A DNA stretch of 39,064 bases, taken from NCBI GenBank assembly GCA_045643825.1, contig JAZRFV010000011.1, positions 1 to 39,064 on the forward strand, given 5' to 3'. Under the pieces are notes generated by a model that was not told the DNA's origin, searched no databases, and worked only from the letters and a program-made list of their open reading frames with translations. Positions 31,875 through 39,064 of the stretch are shown one piece after another; the first letter of the stretch is position 1, and each line of letters starts with the position of its first letter. Made by a program: the position numbers and the translations under genes. Source of the DNA: Scatosoma sp045643825 (GTDB lineage: Bacteria > Bacillota > Clostridia > Christensenellales > Borkfalkiaceae).

Positions 31875-32888
31875 TTATACTCTCCCAATTATTTTCGCTA
31901 TCAAAGTCTTTACTTTTAATTTCGCCTTTTCAAGCACATACGCAAATGCGTAAGCCTTCTTATATGCTTGTTTAAACGTTGTGTCTTTTTCTTGTTTATA
32001 TTTTCTTTCAATTGCCGTATAGCGACGTGCGTTTAATTCTTTTTCAAACAATGCCGCGCTTAAATATTCCGTTTGTCTATTTCCTGCAATCAATTTTTCA
32101 AACCAAGCTTCAAACTCTTCTACGGTACATTCAATGTTTCCTACCCTAAACGCCTCATGAATTTCCATTTCCTTTTCTGTTGGCGTAATTCCCATCGCTA
32201 GAAGCTGATCGTATCTTACCTTTTGTGCGTTTAACTGCTGATTACTTTTCCCTGCCGCAGAGATTTGCACGTCACTTTTTCTATATTGCAATAATACTTT
32301 CGGAATCATAGCCATAGGGGCATATCTAGTACACTGTACCCAAATGCCGTAGTCCTGCGCCTTAGTATAATTTTCATTGTACGTAACGCCGTACTCATCA
32401 AGCATAGACTTTCTAAACATTGCCGTGGGATGTGTTAAGCCGCAATTACTGAAAAACAACTGCACTTGTTGCTCTTCACGCGTTGCAGGAATATTCCAAA
32501 TTTCATTCTTCTCTTCATTACCAAACGCGCGACGATAGCTACCACTTACGATTACCTCAGGATGCTCGTCCATGAATTTTACTTGCGTAGCAAAGCGTTC
32601 AGGCGAGGAAATATCGTCTGCATCCATACGCGCGATATATTCCCCTTTACACATTTTCAACAGCTTGTTTAACGTTTTGGTTAACCCTAAATTGCATTCG
32701 TTTTTTATCCATATAACGCGGCTATCGTCAATGCGGCTTTTCACTTCGTCTAAGTTCGTCGTAGAACAATCGTCCGCAATTAAAAACTCAAAATCACCGT
32801 AAGTTTGTTTTAAAATACTGTCAATCGATTCGAACAACCACTGCGAAGGTGTATTATACGTTGACATAATAACGGATATTTTCGGCAT
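31875..32888 (-). CDS. Family 2 glycosyltransferase
   Basis: This 337-residue GT-A enzyme begins ISVIMSTYNTPSQWLFESI and carries IADDCST near residue 37 and the metal-binding ARMDADD (86-92). About 100 C-terminal residues are helical and lysine-rich (for example KYKQEKDTTFKQAYKKA). It should transfer one sugar in repeat-unit assembly. It has GAGG before the ATG and ends 1 nt before the ATP-grasp gene. Confidence 0.9.
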   Translation of the reverse strand: MPKISVIMSTYNTPSQWLFESIDSILKQTYGDFEFLIADDCSTTNLDEVKSRIDDSRVIWIKNECNLGLTKTLNKLLKMCKGEYIARMDADDISSPERFATQVKFMDEHPEVIVSGSYRRAFGNEEKNEIWNIPATREEQQVQLFFSNCGLTHPTAMFRKSMLDEYGVTYNENYTKAQDYGIWVQCTRYAPMAMIPKVLLQYRKSDVQISAAGKSNQQLNAQKVRYDQLLAMGITPTEKEMEIHEAFRVGNIECTVEEFEAWFEKLIAGNRQTEYLSAALFEKELNARRYTAIERKYKQEKDTTFKQAYKKAYAFAYVLEKAKLKVKTLIAKIIGRV

Positions 32889-32901
32889 GATTAACCTCTT
32901 T

Positions 32902-33867
32902 TCAAATGAATTTTATCATTACTTGAAATAAAATCGGCATATATAAAAAACTCCATAACAAAATTTTAGCTTTCTTGTTTCTATATATCCCCTTCTTTAT
33001 CAATTTCTTACACTTTTCTTTCAATTCACAAAGAATTTCTTCTCGTCCTGCCCCTTTCGGCATATTTTTATATACCTGCATCGCCAAATTCCACACTATG
33101 TCCACCTGTGCCGCAATCGCGCAACGGCACAACTCTTCATTGGGCGTATGTATTTGAAAATATGTTTGCATATCTTCATAAACGGATAATCTATCTAAAT
33201 TCCTTTTTCCTATCTTTTGACGAGTTGTACTACCGTCTCGCTCTCTTACATAATATACAACTTGCGGAGAATACACCACATTATCACACTTTTCAATCAG
33301 CTTATAGATTGTTGCCGAATCTTCATAAATTTTACTTTCAGGAAAACGCACCCCTTCAAATAATTCAGCTTTATAAAGCTTCGCCCACGGCGCGTGCTGT
33401 ATTACTTCTTTATTGGCTGTTATATAATTGACAAGCGCACTCTGCGCGTCCATCTTTATATATTCACGATGGGAAAAATTAAAAATTCTCTTTTCCCCTA
33501 ATATTTTTTCTGACGCAAACTGGATAAGCTTTACGTTTTCTTTCTTTATCCCCTCCCACATGATTTCCAATGCGTTTAAGGGCAGGTAATCATCGCTATC
33601 CGCAAAACAAATATATTCGCCTTGTGCCTTATCTAAAGCGCGGTTGCGCGCTCTTCCTTGACGTCCATTTTCCAAATGTAAAACTTTTATCCGTGTATCA
33701 TTCTTAGCATAATCGTCACAGATTTCACCGCTTTTATCCGTAGAGCCATCATCCACAAGAAATAACTCCCAATTTTCATACGTTTGCGCCAAAATGGAAT
33801 CGACGCACTCGTTTAAATATTGCTCGGTATTGTACACGGGAATAATAATGGATATTAAATCTTCCAT
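32902..33867 (-). CDS. Family 2 glycosyltransferase
   Basis: This 321-residue protein opens with ISIIIPVYNTEQYLNECV. It has VDDGSTDKS near residue 38 and CFADSDDYL (87-95) as metal-binding motif, followed by a conserved acceptor-side region with YEDSAT. The C-terminal 30 residues are basic then hydrophobic, suggesting loose membrane contact. GGAGG lies 4 nt before the ATG. It is related to, but not a recent duplicate of, the two other GT2 genes here. Confidence 0.9.
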   Translation of the reverse strand: MEDLISIIIPVYNTEQYLNECVDSILAQTYENWELFLVDDGSTDKSGEICDDYAKNDTRIKVLHLENGRQGRARNRALDKAQGEYICFADSDDYLPLNALEIMWEGIKKENVKLIQFASEKILGEKRIFNFSHREYIKMDAQSALVNYITANKEVIQHAPWAKLYKAELFEGVRFPESKIYEDSATIYKLIEKCDNVVYSPQVVYYVRERDGSTTRQKIGKRNLDRLSVYEDMQTYFQIHTPNEELCRCAIAAQVDIVWNLAMQVYKNMPKGAGREEILCELKEKCKKLIKKGIYRNKKAKILLWSFLYMPILFQVMIKFI

Positions 33868-33879
33868 TGCTCCTCCATC

Positions 33880-34800
33880 TTATTTCTTCTTTTTATAATA
33901 CGATAAAAGAAAATCCCAATTATGTACCAATTTCCGTTTCCAACTCTTTTTAAACGGCTGAATAAATTCTTGGCGAATTTCTTCTTTTATCTCTACGTCC
34001 GTAAATTCGGCTGGTTTTTCTCCTTCGTATAACACCGTATCGAAATCGTGATTTGCTTTTTGACTATGCGTCCCCGAACCGTCGTTCCCATTACAAACAG
34101 CACGGCTATATGCAGGTAAAATTGCGTACATATTATTCGCCATCATGCTGTATTCGAAGCGAATCGCCCAAGAACTGATTTTCCCACAAGCCTGCGCGTC
34201 CAGCATATACGGACGGTCGTCACCCCACATCGCAAACTGTTTTCTTTCCTTTAACCGAAAGAAAAACTTTGGATAATGCTTCATTTCCCAATCCACCTTA
34301 TCCCATCTATCCTTCCAGCTTGCCCAAGTATAGCTGGAAATTCTTTGTGTTAAATAAATGTCTTGCGGCTGTGCTTGCGCACTTTTTAAAGGACGGCTAT
34401 AACCGCCAATCGCCCAAATTTTATCATCGGCCTTATAATACTCTAACCCACGATTCATATAGTCCAAAAAGTCTTTGGACACCACGGTATCATCCTCGAC
34501 GATAATTGCTTTTCCGTACTCGTTCATTACCCTTGTAACGCCATCAATAATAGATTTAGCCAGCCCCTTGTTTTGTTCGGCTTTTACTACGGTAAGATTT
34601 TGAAACGGATGCGCTTTCGCCAGTTCGTCTAAATATTCGCGCACCACCGCGACCTTAGGCGCAGCATTTTCATTCTTTGGGCCGTCGGAAAAAATAAACA
34701 CGGCACTATCTTTTGCTTCCTTGTTTTGCACAAGCGAAGCTACTACATTTTTTACATAGTCTAATCTGTTATAAACAAAAATAATAATCGGCGCTAACAT
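33880..34800 (-). CDS. GNT-I-like / GT-A glycosyltransferase
   Basis: This 306-residue protein differs from the GT2 enzymes of the locus. It begins APIIIFVYNRLDYVKNVV, has FIFSDGPK near residue 35 and a VEDDTVVSKDFLDYM segment (101-115). There VEDD resembles the acidic metal-binding motif of GNT-I-like bacterial glycosyltransferases. WGDDRPYMLDAQ and YSRAVCNGNDGSGTH follow, as in that group. It probably transfers one sugar. The start ATG shares one base with the stop codon of the upstream GT4 gene (TAATG). Confidence 0.82.
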   Translation of the reverse strand: MLAPIIIFVYNRLDYVKNVVASLVQNKEAKDSAVFIFSDGPKNENAAPKVAVVREYLDELAKAHPFQNLTVVKAEQNKGLAKSIIDGVTRVMNEYGKAIIVEDDTVVSKDFLDYMNRGLEYYKADDKIWAIGGYSRPLKSAQAQPQDIYLTQRISSYTWASWKDRWDKVDWEMKHYPKFFFRLKERKQFAMWGDDRPYMLDAQACGKISSWAIRFEYSMMANNMYAILPAYSRAVCNGNDGSGTHSQKANHDFDTVLYEGEKPAEFTDVEIKEEIRQEFIQPFKKSWKRKLVHNWDFLLSYYKKKK

Positions 34801-36056
34801 TATACGTCCTTCTTCATTTTTTTAATAACCTGCTTATAGATATTGCCTATTACCCCAATTTGCTCTTGAGGAAATTGACGGCGAATGCTCTCGTAAGCAT
34901 TCTTCCCAATGCGAATTCTCTCTTGTGTATTTGCAAACAAATATTTCACCTGCATTGCAAGCTGTTCGGATTCTGCATAACGGAAAATAAGTCCATTTTC
35001 TTTATGTTGCACAAACTCATGCACGCTTCCCACCATTGTCGTTACGCAAGGTAAACCCAAATACATCGCTTCTCGAAGAGTAGAAGAATGATTTTCAATA
35101 CAAGAAGGTAATACAAACACCTGCGATTTATTCATTCTCTCCGCCATTTCTTGCAAGGAGAGCTGACCGCAAAATACAACGTTTTCGCGTACGCCTAACG
35201 CATCAATCAATTTATTGATATAAGTAATATACGCAGGTTCAAAAAGCCATTTCGGGGTGCGAGAATTCATATTCCCGGGAATATACACCTTTGCGTTTGG
35301 ATATTCTTTTTTGATAATTGGCAACGCTTTTATCAACACGTGCAGACCTTTGTGCGCACCTCTGCCAGCACAGCAAATCATAGAATAAGGCTCTGCTTCC
35401 TCGTCCTTATGCTTTGCGTAAATAAAGGCATTATTTACAGGCAAGGAATGCCGATAAACATCCGTGCCGTTAAAATAAGCAGAACACCACTCGTTGTCGC
35501 CAATAATGCCATTGGATAACGAAACCATTTCTTTTTCGTATTGCGATTGTTTTTCTAGTTTTTTTTGAAAAGCCACGTCCCTTACAAGTTTCCAACGGCT
35601 AAACATTCCGATATATTTATGATATTCTGCAGTAGCAATTCCCCCTTGCGGATATGCCGCAATCGCTTGTGCAACACCTTGAATATAGAACAAAATAGGT
35701 TTCTTATATTTTTTTGAAGCAGCAACCATACTCAAACCGTTTCTAAATTCCGTGCCCCATACTTGAATAATATCTGGTTCTACTTCTTTGATCAGCTTTT
35801 CCCAAATCGTCGTTTCATCCTTTAATTCCCCGCCGATTTCTCTTTCTATACCGCCAACCGCGTAATATACAACGCCTGTTTCGGAAACGACTTTCTTGTC
35901 TTCATCGGCAATCGCTGCTATCGTTAATTGTATTTCAGAGTCTAATAAGAGCTCTTGCATAGTTGCATCAACCCAGCCGCCGCCCTGCGTCCTTCCGCCA
36001 CCAACGTATTTCCCCGAGCTTCCTACGGTATTATAAAGAATCCACAGTACTTTCAT
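34800..36056 (-). CDS. Family 4 glycosyltransferase
   Basis: This 418-residue GT-B protein has a glycine-rich N-terminal start (MKVLWILYN followed by GGGRTQGGGW). The C-terminal nucleotide-sugar domain carries ICCAGRGAHKGLHVLI and the E-x7-E-like segment in PSCIENHSSTLREAMYLG. The start at 36056 is chosen because AGGA and AGG lie just upstream and it begins exactly at the first beta strand. A longer in-frame version would add ten charged residues. The gene overlaps the end of the polymerase gene by 26 nt. Confidence 0.87.
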   Translation of the reverse strand: MKVLWILYNTVGSSGKYVGGGRTQGGGWVDATMQELLLDSEIQLTIAAIADEDKKVVSETGVVYYAVGGIEREIGGELKDETTIWEKLIKEVEPDIIQVWGTEFRNGLSMVAASKKYKKPILFYIQGVAQAIAAYPQGGIATAEYHKYIGMFSRWKLVRDVAFQKKLEKQSQYEKEMVSLSNGIIGDNEWCSAYFNGTDVYRHSLPVNNAFIYAKHKDEEAEPYSMICCAGRGAHKGLHVLIKALPIIKKEYPNAKVYIPGNMNSRTPKWLFEPAYITYINKLIDALGVRENVVFCGQLSLQEMAERMNKSQVFVLPSCIENHSSTLREAMYLGLPCVTTMVGSVHEFVQHKENGLIFRYAESEQLAMQVKYLFANTQERIRIGKNAYESIRRQFPQEQIGVIGNIYKQVIKKMKKDV

Positions 36057-37293
36057 CCTTTTCTTCCTCTCTATCGTAATATGCAATAAATGGCAAAAGA
36101 AAATATAACGCGCCGATCATCATAACCAAACGATTAAATAAACCGGTTAAAACCACCAATGAAATCAGCGTAATCCGTACGCCTAATTTCATTTTAAAAT
36201 GTTTCATTACCTGATCGTGATACACCGCAATTAAGTAAACCCAACTACCGCCTACAATCCAACCATATGCAGCGAAAGAGTCTAAAATCGAACTATGCGA
36301 GCCAATTGCCCTTGTGCTGTCCCAAATTAAAGAACCGAACAGCGGATATTTAAAAATAGATTCCAGCGATGTTAAATATCGATCAGCTCTACTATCAAAC
36401 GTACCTTCCGATTCCCCTTCGATTAAAAACGAGAAGATATCCTTTACCTTATTTTCATACATTGAACCCGCTGAAATTTTTAACAAAAGCGAATAGATAA
36501 TTTCTAAAAGCTGCTGACCAAAAATCAAAATTAACGCAAGAACAAGAATAATGACAAGTCTTGCCGTTTGGTTTTTCGTTGTAATGAATAGAGTGGAAAA
36601 AATACCCACGACTGAAATTAGCAACGCTAACGTATATCCCGCTGAAACAACGCCGATTTCACATACAATTGCGGAAATAATTACCCATGTTTTTAAGTTT
36701 TTACTGCCCTTGAATATTCTTGAAAAATAAACAAGTATAGGCACTAAAATCGCTGTAAAACAGAAGAAACCAAACCCACCGACGCCACTTCTTGCTGCCG
36801 CGATTAAAAATTCCTCATTATATTTACTTTCACCGCCTGCTTCTCTCGTAACTGTTTGATACTGAGGAGCACGAAAAATAGCTGTAACCGAGAACACAAC
36901 GCAAAAAATTACAATCGCGATAAACGCTATTTTTATATCGTCCCAACGATTTTCCGCAATACACTGCGTACCGATAAAACCAATAATCAACAAAATGTAT
37001 ATTTGCAAATTATTATAAATGATACTTATTAACGTCGCCTTTGAAAAAAATAACTGTATTAACGCGTCGCCGCCAATATACAAAATAGCCGCTATCAAAT
37101 AATAGTTAGCAAATTTCTCCAAATCGTTTCGAGCAGCTCTGCCGATTTTTTTATTGCAAAAATATTCCATAAATATCCAAGCAAAGCAACAAAATAGCGC
37201 TAACAATCGAAATAGCGTACCATAAATTAGTGGTGGACAAAGCAACCACGCCAATAAATATATTATACAGCCTAATTGAAATTTCTTTACCAT
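36031..37293 (-). CDS. wzy: Wzy-type O-antigen/capsule polymerase
   Basis: This 420-residue protein has about 10-12 hydrophobic segments and a large polar loop (about residues 285-325, containing EGESEGTFDSRADRY and a GSHS motif further on). This is the usual shape of O-antigen ligase/polymerase-like proteins. Sequence conservation in this class is low, so the call rests on topology, length and context beside a Wzx-like flippase. It would join repeat units on the outer face of the membrane. The gene lies 1 nt behind a GT4 gene. Confidence 0.78.
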   Translation of the reverse strand: MVKKFQLGCIIYLLAWLLCPPLIYGTLFRLLALFCCFAWIFMEYFCNKKIGRAARNDLEKFANYYLIAAILYIGGDALIQLFFSKATLISIIYNNLQIYILLIIGFIGTQCIAENRWDDIKIAFIAIVIFCVVFSVTAIFRAPQYQTVTREAGGESKYNEEFLIAAARSGVGGFGFFCFTAILVPILVYFSRIFKGSKNLKTWVIISAIVCEIGVVSAGYTLALLISVVGIFSTLFITTKNQTARLVIILVLALILIFGQQLLEIIYSLLLKISAGSMYENKVKDIFSFLIEGESEGTFDSRADRYLTSLESIFKYPLFGSLIWDSTRAIGSHSSILDSFAAYGWIVGGSWVYLIAVYHDQVMKHFKMKLGVRITLISLVVLTGLFNRLVMMIGALYFLLPFIAYYDREEEKDESTVDSL

Positions 37294-37294
37294 C

Positions 37295-38512
37295 TTACTT
37301 GCTTAAATCCTCTAAAAAAGTTTTCATTGGGTGAGCATACGTTGTATACACGAATTGCTCGTCTTGACGGCAATTTTTCTTTATTTGCAAAATCGTCGTC
37401 CAATCTAACGAAAAGATTCCCTTTAATTCTTCTATCGCGCGGTTTTCGTCGTCCGAATGAATTAAAAATCCATTTGTATTCGATTGAATATACAAGCTGT
37501 GATCGCCCACGTCTGAAATAATAACGGGCGTACCGGTTGTAATGCTTTCCCCAACTTTCGAGGGGAAACCCGCGCGCGTTTCTCTGTTTTGGTCTCTTAA
37601 CAACAGTGTAAAATCCGCTTTTCCTAAAGTTTCTTCAATGACCGAATATTGCACTCTTCCGTGAAAACAAACGTTTTTCCCTAAAAAATCTACGTATCCC
37701 TTATGCCAAGGAAACGCCGTACAGTAGCCTTCTTCCGTCACCCCATAAATATCAAATACAAAATTTTCAATACCATGTTTTTTAATTTTATATAAATACT
37801 CTATGGTCTTATCCAGCCTATCCTTTAATGCTTCCGGTTTTTTACATACGACGTTTGGTCCAAACGGAGTTCCTGCGTATATCAAACGTATGACTTTACT
37901 TTCATCACGTTCCATGCTGCTTTTTATATTTTTTTCAAACAAAGGCGGAATGACAATCGTGTTTTTGACGTATTTTTTGTAATAATCTCTTAAATAGGTT
38001 GAAATGGCCAACACACCGTCCGCCTTTCTATTGACCACCCTCATTTCAAACGCAATATCAAAACGTTTTATTACGTTAAACAAAAAGCTGTGTGAATGAA
38101 TTGCCAACCAATCCATACTGTCAGCAACCGTTTTAATTCCCTGCTTTTTACAAAAGTTAACGACTCCGTTTGCAAACAACGCAAATTTTGTGCCCGTGAA
38201 AAATACCGCAAATACTTCTTGATTTGCGTTTAAGTTTTTGATAAGCTCTTGCGTACGTTGCAAATCTTTTTTATAAAAAATTCTTTGCTTAATGCTTTTC
38301 GCCGTAGGTAAAAAATACACGTCGCATCCATCTATTTCTTTTTTTGTATCCGCTAAAGGCATCTCTTCGCCTATTTGCTCATCTGTAGCTATTACACATA
38401 CTTTATATCCTAAAGATTTCAACAGTAAGACATTTTGACGGACGCGATTTCCTACACCACTTTTCGATGGATAGGGAAAATTCCCAATATAAACAATTGT
38501 ATTTTTTTGCAT
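37295..38512 (-). CDS. Family 4 glycosyltransferase
   Basis: This 405-residue GT-B enzyme has an N-terminal strand-loop VYIGNFPYPSKSGVGNRVRQ (in part) and VIATDEQ. The C-terminal donor domain has RLIYAGTPFGP, FHGRVQY and RAGFPSKVGESITTGTPVI, with the glutamate of the family's E-rich motif in KVGES. The start at 38512 is preferred: GGGG lies 8 nt upstream and the previous gene stops 1 nt before. An in-frame extension to 38596 would overlap that gene by 83 nt. Confidence 0.87.
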   Translation of the reverse strand: MQKNTIVYIGNFPYPSKSGVGNRVRQNVLLLKSLGYKVCVIATDEQIGEEMPLADTKKEIDGCDVYFLPTAKSIKQRIFYKKDLQRTQELIKNLNANQEVFAVFFTGTKFALFANGVVNFCKKQGIKTVADSMDWLAIHSHSFLFNVIKRFDIAFEMRVVNRKADGVLAISTYLRDYYKKYVKNTIVIPPLFEKNIKSSMERDESKVIRLIYAGTPFGPNVVCKKPEALKDRLDKTIEYLYKIKKHGIENFVFDIYGVTEEGYCTAFPWHKGYVDFLGKNVCFHGRVQYSVIEETLGKADFTLLLRDQNRETRAGFPSKVGESITTGTPVIISDVGDHSLYIQSNTNGFLIHSDDENRAIEELKGIFSLDWTTILQIKKNCRQDEQFVYTTYAHPMKTFLEDLSK

Positions 38513-38513
38513 A

Positions 38514-39064
38514 TCAGATCCCCATTTTTTCACATATAATAGCGTTGATTCTATCTTGGTCAAAATGATCTTCTGCAAAACGTCGACTATTTTCACCCAT
38601 TCTTAAAATTTCCTTTGGATTTTCCAATAATCCCATCAGCTTTTGTGCCAAATCATATTCATTTTTTGGTTCAACCAAATACCCATTATAGCCTTCTATT
38701 ACAGTATCTTTGCAACCAATTGCCGAAGTGGTCACAATCATTCTCCCTACTGCTTCCGCCTCCATAATAGACATAGGCAACCCTTCACGATACGAAGGTA
38801 AAACATACACCGCACAATCATCTAAATAAGGCCGTACGTCTTTAGTTACTCCAAGATATTCAACTATACCAGCATCAATGTATTCTCGTATATCTGATAA
38901 TTTTACACTTCCCTCAGCACCCAAATAGCAAAACCTTGCCCTTGGATATTGATTTTTTACTATTTTTGCGGCTTTACAATATTCCATTACTCCTTTCGTT
39001 TTTAACATGCGAGCTATCATTAAAAAAGAAGTATTATTCTTGAGAGATTTTTGCTGAAACTTTT
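38514..39064 (-). CDS. Family 4 glycosyltransferase, partial (N-terminus beyond window)
   Basis: The frame is open to the right edge. The 183 or so visible residues are the C-terminal donor-binding domain of a GT4 enzyme. It shows FLMIARMLKTKGVMEY just inside the edge, CYLGAEG, and YVLPSYREGLPMSIMEAEAVG with the E-x7-E motif. AIGCKDTV and NGYLVEP follow. An internal ATG at 39020 is not the start, because the preceding codons continue the family's first strand (KFQQKSLKNNTSFLMIAR). It is the most upstream gene of the polysaccharide operon seen here. Confidence 0.9.
   Translation of the reverse strand, partial: KFQQKSLKNNTSFLMIARMLKTKGVMEYCKAAKIVKNQYPRARFCYLGAEGSVKLSDIREYIDAGIVEYLGVTKDVRPYLDDCAVYVLPSYREGLPMSIMEAEAVGRMIVTTSAIGCKDTVIEGYNGYLVEPKNEYDLAQKLMGLLENPKEILRMGENSRRFAEDHFDQDRINAIICEKMGI

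Overview
The window looks like a chromosomal segment of a strictly anaerobic, gut-type Clostridia (Firmicutes). The basis is two [FeFe]-hydrogenase homologues of the kind common in Clostridia, AGGAG-type ribosome binding sites, sigma-A-like promoters with 17-bp spacers, and a large secreted repeat protein with an InlB/Listeria-Bacteroides-like repeat. The exact lineage cannot be fixed from sequence reading alone. No rRNA, tRNA, CRISPR array, transposase or phage gene was seen.

Left part (1-7.5 kb): a DeoR-type regulator and a PHP phosphoesterase on the plus strand converge on a minus-strand set of glycan-processing genes. These are a TIM-barrel glycosidase-like protein, a GH38 alpha-mannosidase and a GH20 hexosaminidase-like enzyme, plus a small TIGR04076-type protein. 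None of these enzymes has a signal peptide, so they probably act in the cytoplasm on imported glycan fragments.

Redox part (7.5-12.4 kb): a tight minus-strand operon starts at a clear promoter (12379-12407). It encodes two tandem thioredoxin-fold [2Fe-2S] ferredoxins, a group C (sensory, PAS-containing) [FeFe]-hydrogenase, a SpoIIE/PP2C-type phosphatase and a group B [FeFe]-hydrogenase. The GH20 gene follows 18 nt later. The set reads as a redox or H2 sensor feeding a phosphatase output.

Middle part (12.5-20.1 kb): a GH28-like beta-helix protein and a second PHP phosphoesterase form a two-gene operon. Upstream of it lies a 1587-residue secreted protein with five roughly 155-residue repeats. 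It is followed 16 nt later by a 45-codon gene with a very strong ribosome binding site and its own terminator. A gene-poor stretch of about 600 bp (19573-20168) holds a promoter-associated dyad, hairpins and short repeats.

Right part (20.2-39.06 kb, running off the window): one long minus-strand surface-polysaccharide (capsule/exopolysaccharide) locus of the Wzx/Wzy type, with gaps of 0-15 nt or overlaps throughout. It holds six glycosyltransferase-type genes of GT2, GT4 or GNT-I-like families (plus the one cut by the window edge), a TupA-like ATP-grasp protein, flippase and polymerase. Precursor genes are CapE/CapF/CapG-type (UDP-N-acetyl-L-fucosamine pathway), an acetyltransferase and a sugar kinase/nucleotidyltransferase/UDP-glucuronate-epimerase trio. 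A PF14907-type nucleotidyltransferase closes the locus. Its promoter and any priming glycosyltransferase lie beyond position 39064.
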